DNA from: Rhodobacteraceae bacterium M385
GTDB taxonomy: Bacteria > Pseudomonadota > Alphaproteobacteria > Rhodobacterales > Rhodobacteraceae
Assembly: GCA_025141835.1 (NCBI GenBank)
Contig: CP081102.1
Coordinates: 248,001-312,000 of the forward strand
Direction: 5' to 3'
DNA: 64,000 nucleotides
Shown: piece after piece, positions 24,932-33,043 of the stretch
Layout: each line of letters opens with the position of its first letter
How positions within the stretch are numbered: the first letter of the stretch is position 1
The notes under the pieces: generated by a model
What the model was told of the DNA's origin: nothing
Seen by the model: only the letters and a program-made list of their open reading frames with translations
The model's database searches: none
Program-made: the position numbers and the translations under genes

Positions 24932-25738
24932 ATGCCGGAAGTTCTAGGTATCTTACGTTTCTCTATGGTTCTTAAAACCAACAGAGGATTCCCTGCATTG
25001 GTAGATCAGTCTTACGAGGACCGGTGCGAACTCATCTTTGCAAAGGAGCGCATGGAGCAACGACTGCACCTGCTTCAAACGCTTCTTTTTCCCTCGCTGC
25101 GAGCACAGACTGATTTCGATTTTCGCCTTGCAGTTTTGATCACGACGAACATTCCTGAATCATATTTACGTCAACTCAAACGGCTGCTTAGCGGCTTCCC
25201 ACAAGCCTTTATTGTTCCGGTGCCACCCAGTCGAATGCTTCGGTTCGGATGTAAAGTAGCATTGGAAACGGCGATTTCCCCGGATGCAGGAAGGTGGGCG
25301 ACATTCAGGATTGATGATGATGATGCGCTCGCGGCTGATTATATAGCCAGAGTTCGGTCGCACCTCAAAAAAGTCAATGAGACCTCCGCGCTTACTTTCA
25401 ACAGGGGAGTAGAATACTCGCTGCAGAAAGATTCTGAGGGCGTAATGACAGTCGATGGTCGTCCCTTCTCAGGTGCGGGACTTGCGCTACTAGCAGTTGA
25501 TGACCTGGCCGCAGCTAGATTCCCCACGGTCTACCAGTTGGGACCACATCGCCATGTCGCGCAGCATCTTCCCACCATTTGCGATAGGGGCGGCCCCGCG
25601 TTTCTGAGGCTCCTTCACGAAAGCAATGTAAGTAACGCGACATCAAGGCCGAATGCTCGAAAATTAACTGAAGACGAAAAGATCGACCTAATGGGCCACC
25701 GCTTTCCTACGATCAACCTTGAGAACATCGAGTGCTGA
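24932..25738 (+). CDS. Putative rhamnosyltransferase-family glycosyltransferase
   Basis: A 268-aa protein of the Rhamno_transf type, common in Rhodobacteraceae. The N-terminal EVLGILRFSM, then RMEQRLHLLQTLLFPSLRAQ with TDFDFRLAVL, and the acidic RIDDDDALAADYIARVR (Asp128-131) match the GT-A-like pattern in which the Asp cluster binds the metal and nucleotide-sugar. The ATG at 24932 gives the family N-terminus; an ATG 17 codons upstream is less typical. It is followed 107 nt later by a sulfotransferase. The pair is the element's apparent cargo and could add and sulfate a sugar on a surface glycan. Donor and acceptor are unknown. Confidence 0.75.
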   Translation: MPEVLGILRFSMVLKTNRGFPALVDQSYEDRCELIFAKERMEQRLHLLQTLLFPSLRAQTDFDFRLAVLITTNIPESYLRQLKRLLSGFPQAFIVPVPPSRMLRFGCKVALETAISPDAGRWATFRIDDDDALAADYIARVRSHLKKVNETSALTFNRGVEYSLQKDSEGVMTVDGRPFSGAGLALLAVDDLAAARFPTVYQLGPHRHVAQHLPTICDRGGPAFLRLLHESNVSNATSRPNARKLTEDEKIDLMGHRFPTINLENIEC

Positions 25739-25845
25739 GTTGAAACGAAACCATGCAAGAGAAGGCCGCGGACAATCAATGGAAGTTGCGTATTCCCCGA
25801 AGTTTTGATTGACCCGACTGCTGACGTCGCCGTGTTGACTGTTCG

Positions 25846-26706
25846 GTGCCAATTGAGCGTTGGACATGGTTCATGGACCGGTTGAGCGTGCGTGGCATTG
25901 ATTTGAAAGGCAGAAAATTGGCGGCAAAATCGCTTTGCGTCATTACCAATCATAAGACCGGGACAGTTTGGCTCAGACGGGTGTTTCAAGCGGTTGCGCG
26001 CACTCAAGGAAAGCAACTGCACCTTGCACAGCGCCCTGAAGATGCTGACAGCATACGGGCGTTGATTGAAGATGGAACGTGTTTTCTATTCGCCGGAAAC
26101 GGCGTTCGACCGAAGGTGTTGGATGATTGTGAAACCATGCGATTTGTTTACTCGGTGCGTGATCCCCGAGATGTCTTACTTTCCGGATTAAATTACCACC
26201 TACTGCACTCTCCCACGCCGAAATCGCCCGAAGCAATCATTCACACCCCGAGAGATCGCTTTGGTGGGTTAACCTATCAACAGAAGCTTCGGAGTTTGCC
26301 TGATCGGCTCGCCCAGCTTCGTTTCGAAATGACCCACATTCACAGTCGTACCGTGAAGAAAATGCTGGCCTGGGACTACTCCGACCATCGGAACATCGCG
26401 TGGCGATACGAAGACATGATGAACGATGTGGAAATGATACGGTTTGCACGAATGCTCCAGCAACTAGGATACGAGGCAAAAGCTATAGAGGACATGAGTG
26501 TAGCTTTTCGAGAAGAGAGCCTTTTCGGAAGTAGATCCAGAACGGCGCAGTCGTCACAGCACATTTTGTCTGGTCAATTGCACCGTTGGAAATCAGAACT
26601 CCCTTATGAATTTGCACAGTTGTACGCAAAGCAGTTCGGTCACGCGCTGGTAAAACTGGGATATGAAATTGACCAGACTTGGGTAGAGCGCCTACGCGAC
26701 ACATGA
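25846..26706 (+). CDS. PAPS-dependent sulfotransferase
   Basis: A 286-aa cytosolic sulfotransferase-like protein. The 5'-phosphosulfate loop is TNHKTGTVWLRRVFQ (Lys37 region) and the 3'-phosphate motif is VYSVRDPRDVLLSGLNYH (Arg105, Ser113). A C-terminal SGQLHRWKSELP resembles the third PAPS-binding segment. It would transfer sulfate from PAPS to a hydroxyl of a carbohydrate or small acceptor. The start could also be ATG 25873. It follows the glycosyltransferase in the same direction. I infer a joint role in decorating a glycan; the nearby nonulosonate locus is one possible source of acceptor. Confidence 0.82.
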   Translation: MPIERWTWFMDRLSVRGIDLKGRKLAAKSLCVITNHKTGTVWLRRVFQAVARTQGKQLHLAQRPEDADSIRALIEDGTCFLFAGNGVRPKVLDDCETMRFVYSVRDPRDVLLSGLNYHLLHSPTPKSPEAIIHTPRDRFGGLTYQQKLRSLPDRLAQLRFEMTHIHSRTVKKMLAWDYSDHRNIAWRYEDMMNDVEMIRFARMLQQLGYEAKAIEDMSVAFREESLFGSRSRTAQSSQHILSGQLHRWKSELPYEFAQLYAKQFGHALVKLGYEIDQTWVERLRDT

Positions 26707-26815
26707 TCAGGCTTAGCGTTACTGAGAACAAACGTTCAATTGGATGAGCCGCATTGCAGCAATTGTGACTCTAACGAACGTCTGGTTTGGGCCGAAAGCC
26801 ACAGTTAAGTGAAAA

Positions 26816-27136
26816 TTAGCTGCTGAACCAGCGTCCTTGGTTCAGGCGTCGTCTTACGTGAGCGCGGTGGCTCTCCGGCGAACGCGGTTTTTTGCATTTG
26901 TGCCGTGTGGTGTTGCAGTAGCGACAAGCCGCAACGATGTTTTCGGGATTGTTTGACCCTCCATCCGAGCGCGCCCATAAGTGTTCTGCAGTACACTGAA
27001 GAGCCTTTGTTCGTCGTTTCTGTGTAGTGCAATCCGTTGCGTCGAGCGCTTTGTCCCACATGCGTTTGCCGCAATAGAAACACTTCCCACCTTGGGAAAG
27101 CATCTTGGCACGACGTATTCTGACTAGAGAGTTCAT
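26816..27136 (-). CDS. HNH endonuclease
   Basis: A 106-aa HNH nuclease. Zinc cysteines form CFYCG (Cys19, Cys22) and CRYC (Cys71, Cys74). The HNH core is AEHLWARSDGGSNNPENIVA (His52, Asn62 region) with a final Asn-x-x-Arg-His (NTTRHK). The length is that of stand-alone HNH proteins found in mobile elements and restriction systems. It is convergent with the sulfotransferase and lies about 500 bp from attR. It could be a homing or defence nuclease; no methylase is present, so a classic restriction pair is not supported. Confidence 0.85.
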   Translation of the reverse strand: MNSLVRIRRAKMLSQGGKCFYCGKRMWDKALDATDCTTQKRRTKALQCTAEHLWARSDGGSNNPENIVAACRYCNTTRHKCKKPRSPESHRAHVRRRLNQGRWFSS

Positions 27137-27640
27137 AGTTTCAGGTCTCCTCTCATTTTCATAAGAAGCGAATGCGCGATGCCGGAATCGGCACCCCCCG
27201 ACAGGAAGCTAAAGCTCGCGCGTGACCCGATTTTCGTGGCAACGCAGTTCGGACAAACCGGCCTTTGGCTCGGCTTGGATAGTGAAGTCTACGGTATCGA
27301 ATTTGACACGCTTGTGTCAACTAGAGCTGGATAGTCGCCCTTACCCTATCGGGCAGTGCCTAGGGGGATCGAGAAGGGGGCCATGGCGAATGGTCCCCTC
27401 GGGGTTGCCTCATGGTGTCCCGTTAGATGGTGGGCCGACATCCCGCGCGATAGACGCGCCGAGCGGAGTGAGGGTAGGTGCGGCCTGCTCACGTGTTGGC
27501 ATCGAATCACGAGAAACGCTTGTATGTTGCGGCCTCACCACGCTTTGAATCCGTGTGCTGCTGCTTCCGCCATGCTTCCAGAATTGGGAGCTCGCACAAC
27601 TTGCACCAAGTCTCGCGCTTAAATATCTGATAAATAAGGT
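27137..27640. other. Non-coding right end of the element
   Basis: About 500 bp without a convincing gene; a rightward frame (27222-27548) has no ribosome site and no protein-like pattern. It holds inverted repeats TTGACAC-GCTT-GTGTCAA (27303-27320), TGCCG-GAAT-CGGCA (about 27181-27194) and GCCC...GGGC (about 27337-27354). These may be integrase/excisionase arm sites or operators near attR. Confidence 0.45.
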
Positions 27641-27689
27641 GAAATGGTGAGCCCTGCAGGATTCGAACCTGCGACAAATTGATTAAAAG
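27641..27689. repeat. attR: 49-bp repeat inside tRNA-Lys
   Basis: It is identical to attL (19646-19694). This copy forms the 3' portion of the intact tRNA-Lys gene, from the anticodon loop outward, so the element brought in a replacement 3' end and kept the tRNA functional. Confidence 0.92.
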
Positions 27690-27720
27690 TCAACTGCTCT
27701 ACCAACTGAGCTAAGGGCCC
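27645..27720 (-). tRNA. tRNA-Lys (anticodon TTT)
   Basis: A full cloverleaf on the minus strand: acceptor GGGCCCT/AGGGCTC, D-arm GCTC...GAGC, anticodon stem GTTGA/TCAAT around loop CTTTTAA (anticodon TTT), and T-arm GCAGG-TTCGAAT-CCTGC. The discriminator is A and CCA is encoded (27645-27647). It is the integration target of the 8-kb element, which lies on its 3' side. The 5' half is original chromosome and the 3' half was supplied by the element. Confidence 0.96.
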
Positions 27721-27733
27721 GCTCAAGTCGCGC

Positions 27734-27762
27734 TTACTAGGGTCGCTTCCGGGGCGCGTCAA
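27734..27762 (-). promoter_or_regulatory. Promoter of tRNA-Lys
   Basis: On the minus strand TTGACG (27757-27762) and TAGTAA (27734-27739) are separated by 17 nt and lie 13 nt before the tRNA 5' end. This is a good sigma-70 match, well placed for a stable RNA gene. Confidence 0.6.
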
Positions 27763-27808
27763 GCGAAAATCCCCGTGGGGTCTTTGAACTGTCGCCGGGT
27801 TCTCGTAT

Positions 27809-28657
27809 ATGCGGCGAATGCCTGATCCTGTTTCTCCTTCCGGTCTGACGTTTTTAAAGATGCACGGCCTTGGCAATGACTTTGTGGTCATTGATGCCCG
27901 CGACGGTGATCGCGTGATGACGCCTGCGTTGGCGCAAGGCTTGGGGGATCGTCATCGCGGCGTCGGGTTTGACCAATTGGCGGTGATTGAAACGGGCGAT
28001 GATAGTGACCTGCGGCTGACGTTCTGGAACGCCGACGGCTCCGTTGCCGGGGCTTGCGGCAACGCGACCCGCTGTGTTGCCCGGCGCGAGATGGAGCTGA
28101 CGGGGCGCGACCGCATCACGCTCCGAACCGAGCGGGGGCTGTTGGAGGCGGTTGATGCGGGCGATGGGCTGACCTCGGTCAACATGGGCGCGCCGCTTCT
28201 GGAATGGCAGGATGTGCCGCTGGCCCATGCCTGCGATACGTTGAACTTGCCGATTGACGGCACGCCGGTGGCGACGGGCATGGGCAACCCCCATTGCACC
28301 TTCTTCGTGGACGATGCCAACGCTGTAGATCTGGAAGGCCTTGGCGCGCGCTTCGAACATGACCCACTTTTCCCTGAGCGCACGAACGTCCAGTTCGCCC
28401 ATGTGATCGGGCCGGATCATCTGCGGATGCGGGTGTGGGAACGGGGCGTTGGGGTTACCCTGGCGTCGGGTTCTTCGTCCTGCGCCGTGGCTGTGGCCGC
28501 GGCGCGTCGCGGACTGACCGGGCGCCGCGTGCGCCTGACGCTGGACGGCGGAGAGATCGCGATTGATTGGCGCGAGGATGGCGTCTGGATGACAGGCCCC
28601 ACGGCCCATGTGTTCACGGCGACTTTGACGCCCGCGTTCCTTGATGCGCTGACATGA
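27809..28657 (+). CDS. dapF: Diaminopimelate epimerase
   Basis: A 282-aa cofactor-independent racemase that converts LL- to meso-diaminopimelate for lysine and peptidoglycan. The two catalytic cysteines are Cys83 (GACGNATRCVA) and Cys225 (SGSSSCAVAV). KMHGLGNDFVVID near the N-terminus and GNPHCTFFV are also typical. ATG 27809 or ATG 27818 could be the start; no strong ribosome site distinguishes them. It overlaps mtaB by 4 nt (ATGA). dapD and dapE lie about 27-31 kb downstream, so dap genes are split into two places here. Confidence 0.95.
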   Translation: MRRMPDPVSPSGLTFLKMHGLGNDFVVIDARDGDRVMTPALAQGLGDRHRGVGFDQLAVIETGDDSDLRLTFWNADGSVAGACGNATRCVARREMELTGRDRITLRTERGLLEAVDAGDGLTSVNMGAPLLEWQDVPLAHACDTLNLPIDGTPVATGMGNPHCTFFVDDANAVDLEGLGARFEHDPLFPERTNVQFAHVIGPDHLRMRVWERGVGVTLASGSSSCAVAVAAARRGLTGRRVRLTLDGGEIAIDWREDGVWMTGPTAHVFTATLTPAFLDALT

Positions 28658-29928
28658 GCTTGCCCAACCATAAGCCGCCCGTGTTCCACACGCTGGGCTG
28701 TCGCCTGAACGCCTACGAGACCGAGGCGATGCGCGAAATGACCGACGCCGCCGGCTTGCAGAACGCTGTGGTCGTCAACACCTGCGCCGTCACGGCCGAG
28801 GCTGTGCGCAAGGCCCGCCAAGAGATTCGCAAGCTGAAGCGCGACAACCCCGATGCCAAGCTGATCGTCACCGGCTGCGCCGCCCAAACCGAGCCCGCCA
28901 CGTTCGAGGCAATGGGAGAGGTGGACCTTGTCCTTGGCAATACCGAGAAGATGAACCCCGAAACATGGACCGGCATGGCCGCTGATTTTATCGGCGAGAC
29001 CGAGAAGGTGCGCGTCAACGACATCATGTCGGTCACTGAGACGGCCGAGCACTTGATCGATGGTTTCGGCACCCGGTCCCGTGCCTATGTGCAGGTGCAA
29101 AATGGCTGTGACCATCGGTGCACTTTCTGCATTATCCCCTACGGTCGGGGAAACTCTCGTTCTGTTCCAGCGGGCGTTGTGGTGGATCAGATCAAGCGCC
29201 TCGTGGATCGCGGCTTCAACGAGGTGGTGTTGACCGGGGTTGATATGACCTCTTGGGGGGCGGACCTGCCGGGGGAGCCGAAGCTAGGCGATCTGGTGAT
29301 GCGTATCCTGAAGCTGGTGCCGGACCTTCCGCGCCTGCGGATCAGCTCGATTGATAGTATCGAGGTGGACGAAAACCTGATGCAGGCCATCGCGACAGAG
29401 CCGCGCTTGATGCCTCATCTGCATTTATCGTTGCAGCACGGCGATGACTTGATCCTGAAGCGCATGAAACGCCGTCACCTGCGCGACGATGCGATTGTCT
29501 TCTGCCAAGAGGCCCGTCGCCTGCGCCCCGACATCACCTTTGGCGCCGATATTATCGCGGGCTTCCCGACCGAGACTGACGCCCATTTCGCCAATTCCCT
29601 GAAGTTGGTGGAAGAATGTGACCTGACGTGGCTGCACGTCTTCCCCTATTCGCCCCGTGAAGGCACGCCTGCCGCCCGGATGCCCGCCGTCGATGGCCCG
29701 ACCATCAAGGCGCGGGCCAAGCAGTTGCGCGATGCCGGTGAAGCCGCCGTAACTGCGCATCTCGAAAAGCAGGTCGGGCAGGTTCACCGCATCTTGATGG
29801 AAAACCCGCACATGGGCCGGACCGAGCAATTTACCGAGGTTCGCTTTGCCAGCGAACAGCCGGAAGGGCAGATCGTGACCGCAAGAATTGCGGGCGTCGA
29901 AGGGAACAGCCTGTGCGCCCAAGGGTGA
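28654..29928 (+). CDS. mtaB: tRNA t6A37 methylthiotransferase MtaB
   Basis: A 424-aa radical-SAM methylthiotransferase that turns t6A37 into ms2t6A37 in tRNAs reading ANN codons. The N-terminal UPF0004 domain holds Cys16, Cys44 and Cys75 for one cluster. The radical-SAM motif CDHRCTFC (Cys152, Cys156, Cys159) binds the other. The C-terminal TRAM domain is recognisable in the last 65 residues. MtaB rather than MiaB is favoured by FHTLGCRLNAYE at the start and by PYGRGNSRS after the SAM motif. It is translationally coupled to dapF. Confidence 0.9.
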   Translation: MSLPNHKPPVFHTLGCRLNAYETEAMREMTDAAGLQNAVVVNTCAVTAEAVRKARQEIRKLKRDNPDAKLIVTGCAAQTEPATFEAMGEVDLVLGNTEKMNPETWTGMAADFIGETEKVRVNDIMSVTETAEHLIDGFGTRSRAYVQVQNGCDHRCTFCIIPYGRGNSRSVPAGVVVDQIKRLVDRGFNEVVLTGVDMTSWGADLPGEPKLGDLVMRILKLVPDLPRLRISSIDSIEVDENLMQAIATEPRLMPHLHLSLQHGDDLILKRMKRRHLRDDAIVFCQEARRLRPDITFGADIIAGFPTETDAHFANSLKLVEECDLTWLHVFPYSPREGTPAARMPAVDGPTIKARAKQLRDAGEAAVTAHLEKQVGQVHRILMENPHMGRTEQFTEVRFASEQPEGQIVTARIAGVEGNSLCAQG

Positions 29929-30206
29929 TTCCGGGGCGACTTATTCATTGAACCTTGAAGTAAACAGATGGCCTGCTCCGGCCCCTTTGTTTGCACAACA
30001 CACACGATCCTTCTGGCACCTGTCGAAAGGGATAGGTCAAAAGCACAACAGTCGGATTTAAAGCCCGGTGTTGCAGCAACCGAGCAGGTGCATCGATCTC
30101 TTTTTTGTCAGAGATCAACCGCTTGGCGAGTTCGTTAACTTTTGTATCGTTAAGCTGACGGCGTGCCCGCTTGTGGCGCCGCATACTCATTCTATGGGGA
30201 CTATCC

Positions 30207-30860
30207 ATGCATCCGAATCCGGCTTTTCGCCAAGAACCTGCTTTCACCAACATCGGCCTTTGCCGAAAGCGGGGCTTTGGGATGCTTTGCCTCAACGGCG
30301 ACCCCGCGCCGATGATTGCCCATGTACCGTTTTTCCTAAATGACGCCGGCGACACGGCAGAGCTTCATCTGGTGCGCTCCAACCCGATTGCGCGGGCGGT
30401 GAAGGACGCGACCGCTGCGGTGATCGCCGTGAATGGACCCGATAGCTATGTCTCCCCGGATTGGTACAGCATCCCCAATCAGGTGCCGACATGGAACTAC
30501 GTAGCCGTCCACATGCGCGGCCTGTTGCATCCGATGGCCCCTGAAGAAACGCGCGTTCATCTGGACAGGCTCTCTGGCCATTTTGAGGACCGCCTTGCCC
30601 CCAAAAAGCCGTGGACGACGGCAAAGATGTCGGCAGACCTGTTGGAGAAATTGCAACGGCAAATCATCTCCTTCCGGTTTGAGGTCCAAGAAGTGGAGGG
30701 GACGTGGAAGCTGAACCAGAACAAACCCGACAGCGCCCGGCAGAATGCGGCTGAGGCGATCAAGCAATCTCCCATCGGGCATGAGGTTGAAACGCTCAGC
30801 GCGCTGATGACCGGTGGCGTTCCGTCGATTGATAAGGACGCGCCGCTGACCTACATCTAG
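30207..30860 (+). CDS. PaiB-family FMN-binding negative regulator
   Basis: A 217-aa FMN-binding split-barrel protein (FMN_bind_2/PaiB). Typical stretches are MHPNPAFRQEPAF, the acidic HVPFFLNDAG, LHLVRSNPIARAV, VSPDWYSIPNQVPTWNYVAV and MVRLAHL-like VHMRGLLHPM. The C-terminal GTWKLNQNKPDSARQNA is a family mark. In Bacillus PaiB has regulatory effects, but many homologues probably act as flavin-binding proteins. The ATG at 30207 follows a GGGGAC stretch; a longer upstream frame is unlikely. A 280-bp AT-richer gap precedes it. Confidence 0.82.
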   Translation: MHPNPAFRQEPAFTNIGLCRKRGFGMLCLNGDPAPMIAHVPFFLNDAGDTAELHLVRSNPIARAVKDATAAVIAVNGPDSYVSPDWYSIPNQVPTWNYVAVHMRGLLHPMAPEETRVHLDRLSGHFEDRLAPKKPWTTAKMSADLLEKLQRQIISFRFEVQEVEGTWKLNQNKPDSARQNAAEAIKQSPIGHEVETLSALMTGGVPSIDKDAPLTYI

Positions 30861-30890
30861 GACATCACTCTTTCAAAGGGGATGACCTGG

Positions 30891-31172
30891 ATGGCTTTGA
30901 ACATTCCACCAATGGCGTTCATCGCGCTACGTTACGGCGCTTTCGCCGCTGCGGGTTTTGCCGCCGCGCGTTTTGCCCCCCGTGGGCGGTTGTCGCCTGC
31001 GGTAGAGGCTGAAATGAATGCCGCCCCCGAGGGCGTGCAGATGTGCAAGGCGCCGGGGCAATTGGCGGCGGCCGCGAAAATCACAAGAATACTGCGGGTA
31101 GGGCGGTTTGGTCCGCGTTTCCGTGTCGATGGAACGGCGCTAGCGCGTCTGAGAATAAGGCGACTGATATGA
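30891..31172 (+). CDS. Small hypothetical protein, coupled to GST
   Basis: A 93-aa basic protein with an N-terminal hydrophobic helix (about residues 8-28, rich in Ala and Phe) and an arginine-rich tail. No family is recognised. AAAGGGG sits nine bases before ATG 30891. The stop overlaps the GST start as ATGA, which supports it being a real translated gene. It may be a membrane-anchored small protein; function unknown. Confidence 0.5.
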   Translation: MALNIPPMAFIALRYGAFAAAGFAAARFAPRGRLSPAVEAEMNAAPEGVQMCKAPGQLAAAAKITRILRVGRFGPRFRVDGTALARLRIRRLI

Positions 31173-31771
31173 TTGAACTTCTGGGCTCTGATGCCTCTCC
31201 GTTCGTGCGCAAAGCGCGTGTTTTGGTGGCAGAGGCAGGCATCACGGATGTGCCCTATGTGCAGGTAACGGCCACGCCTATGGGTGGGGAAGACCGCCTG
31301 AACTCGGCCAATCCCTTGGGCAAAATCCCCGCGTTGGTGCGTGAAGACGGGCCAACGATTTATGACAGCAACGTTGTGTGCCGTTTTCTGGATGATCGTG
31401 CGCAAGCGGGCCTCTACCCCGCGGGCCGTTTGTGGGAGTGTCTGACGCTTGAGGCCACAGGCGACGGTATCATGGAAGCCGCCGTGGGCATCGTTTACGA
31501 AAAGCGCCTGCGTCCAGAAGAGCTGTGGTGGAACGACTGGTTCGACGCCCAATGGGTAAAGGTCACACGGTCCCTGGATGCGTTGGAACGCCAGTGGATG
31601 AGCCATCTTTATGGTCCCGTGGATATGGGCCAGATCAGTGTCGCCTGTGCGCTTGGCTATCTGGACCTGCGCCATAAGGACCGCGATTGGCGGACAGGGC
31701 GCGACGCTTTGGCGGCGTGGTACAAAGGCTTCGCGGAACGCCCCTCAATGGCTGATACCGCGCCCGAATGA
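31169..31771 (+). CDS. Glutathione S-transferase family protein
   Basis: A 200-aa GST-like protein. The thioredoxin-fold N-terminus has LLGSDASPFVRKARVLVAEA, NPLGKIPALV (the cis-Pro glutathione site) and the ESG-like YDSNVVCRFLDD. An all-helical C-terminal domain includes DMGQISVACALGYLDLR. Length and order are normal. It overlaps the small gene before it and the acetyltransferase after it by 4 nt each, so three genes are translated as a coupled set. The substrate is unknown. Confidence 0.85.
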   Translation: MIELLGSDASPFVRKARVLVAEAGITDVPYVQVTATPMGGEDRLNSANPLGKIPALVREDGPTIYDSNVVCRFLDDRAQAGLYPAGRLWECLTLEATGDGIMEAAVGIVYEKRLRPEELWWNDWFDAQWVKVTRSLDALERQWMSHLYGPVDMGQISVACALGYLDLRHKDRDWRTGRDALAAWYKGFAERPSMADTAPE

Positions 31772-32184
31772 AGATCGCTCTCGCTGACACCGACGCCGCG
31801 CGGCAGGCTTGTTTCGACATCCGCCGCGCGGTCTTCATCGAAGAACAGCAAATCCCCGAGGCCGAGGAATGGGACGCCCATGATGCGACCTGCCTGCATT
31901 ATCTGGCGGGGGACGGCGCGGGAACTGCTCGGATCATCGCGCGGGGCGACACCGCCAAGATCGGGCGCGTCGCGGTGATGAAAGCCCACCGGGGCACGGG
32001 CCTTGGGGCGCAGATCATGCAGGCGTTGATGGACGACGCCAAGGGGCGTGGTTTCACCGCCGCCGAGCTCGAATCACAGGTCTATGCGATCCCGTTCTAT
32101 GAACGCTTGGGCTTTGTGGCGGAGGGGCCGGAATACGACGACGGCTCGGGCATCCTGCACCGCTTGATGCGCGCGGGTCTGTAG
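31768..32184 (+). CDS. GNAT-family N-acetyltransferase
   Basis: A 138-aa acetyltransferase resembling the ElaA/YjcF group. FDIRRAVFIEEQQIPEAEEWD is the typical N-terminal signature. IGRVAVMKAHRGTGLGAQIM is the acetyl-CoA pyrophosphate loop, and AIPFYERLGFVAEGPEYDD the family C-terminal motif. The target is not known. Its start overlaps the GST stop by four bases. Confidence 0.85.
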   Translation: MKIALADTDAARQACFDIRRAVFIEEQQIPEAEEWDAHDATCLHYLAGDGAGTARIIARGDTAKIGRVAVMKAHRGTGLGAQIMQALMDDAKGRGFTAAELESQVYAIPFYERLGFVAEGPEYDDGSGILHRLMRAGL

Positions 32185-32262
32185 TCGCAGGGATTCTCGT
32201 CACAGCGCAGGCTATGCAGGGCCGGGCGTTCGCGCTATGTTCCGCCAAAAGGAGCCTGCGCC

Positions 32263-32811
32263 ATGCCTCTTGGAACGAAACTGAACGGAACGCTGCGTGC
32301 CTTCATTCAGCGCCAGCAGATGTTCTTTGTGGCCACCGCCGCGCCCACGGGGCGGGTGAACATGTCGCCCAAAGGGGCCGACAGCCTGCGCATTCTAAGC
32401 GACACCCATGTGCAATGGCTCAATCTTTCGGGCAGCGGCAATGAGACGGCAGGCCATCTGCTGCAATCGGACCGCATGACCCTGATGTTTTGCGCGTTTG
32501 AGGGCGATGCGCTCATTCTGCGGCTCTATGGCACAGCCAAGGCGATCCATCCGCGTGATGACGCTTGGTCAGAGGCCGCCGCACGCTTCCCCAAGATGGC
32601 CGGAACCCGGCAGATTTTCGATATGCAGATCGACTCCGTGAACATGTCTTGCGGGTCGGGCGTGCCCTTCATGGCGTACCAATCGGACCGTTCCGCCGTT
32701 GAAATGATCCCGTTTTTTGAAGATTTGGGGGAAGATGGCACCAAGGATTTCTGGCGCCGCAAGAACTTGGAAACCATCGACGGCCACGACACTGCTTTGT
32801 TTGAGGATTAG
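32263..32811 (+). CDS. Pyridoxamine 5'-phosphate oxidase-related FMN protein
   Basis: A 182-aa split-barrel protein of the PNPOx-like family. FFVATAAPTGRVNMSPKG and GSGNETAGHLLQSDRMTLMF are the flavin-binding part; ILRLYGTAKAI follows. Members bind FMN, F420 or heme, and most are uncharacterised. An AAGGAG ribosome site lies ahead of ATG 32263. It stands alone between the GST/GNAT set and the bc1 operon. Confidence 0.8.
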   Translation: MPLGTKLNGTLRAFIQRQQMFFVATAAPTGRVNMSPKGADSLRILSDTHVQWLNLSGSGNETAGHLLQSDRMTLMFCAFEGDALILRLYGTAKAIHPRDDAWSEAAARFPKMAGTRQIFDMQIDSVNMSCGSGVPFMAYQSDRSAVEMIPFFEDLGEDGTKDFWRRKNLETIDGHDTALFED

Positions 32812-33043
32812 CCCTTCGCGCAACGGTGATTTCCAGACATTTCTAAGGGAATCGCCGTCAGTGGGGCGATCGGAGCGAAAATATGCGACATTTCGGCCCC
32901 CGTGTGCGCGTTTGTCCGCTGGACGCGTAAACCGTCAAACAGTAACAGCAACAGCAGCTTGGGGGCGGAGGGATTCCGTCGCCGCAACTAGACGTTTCCA
33001 GGTCTGAAGACGTTTGGACCCAGAGAGAAAGGACGCAGAGCTC

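Larger units (their letters stand above)
19646..27689. mobile_element. 8.0-kb element integrated in tRNA-Lys(TTT)
   Basis: It is bounded by 49-bp direct repeats (attL 19646-19694, attR 27641-27689) taken from the 3' half of tRNA-Lys. The integrase lies next to attL, as usual. Contents in order: P4-type integrase, unknown co-translated gene, AlpA-like excisionase, structured leader and replication-initiator-like gene, small leftward gene, second tyrosine recombinase, glycosyltransferase, sulfotransferase, HNH nuclease and a 500-bp non-coding end. Base composition is visibly more AT-rich than the flanks. There are no capsid, tail, conjugation or toxin-antitoxin genes that I recognise. It resembles a small integrative element or phage satellite with glycan-modifying cargo. 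Confidence 0.88.

Noticed and set aside
27222..27548. Rightward 108-codon frame at the right end of the element
   Set aside because: No ribosome site, no protein-like composition, and it overlaps several inverted repeats.
27619..27891. A leftward frame with AQLVEQLTFNQFVAGSNPAG
   Set aside because: Translation of tRNA-Lys itself.
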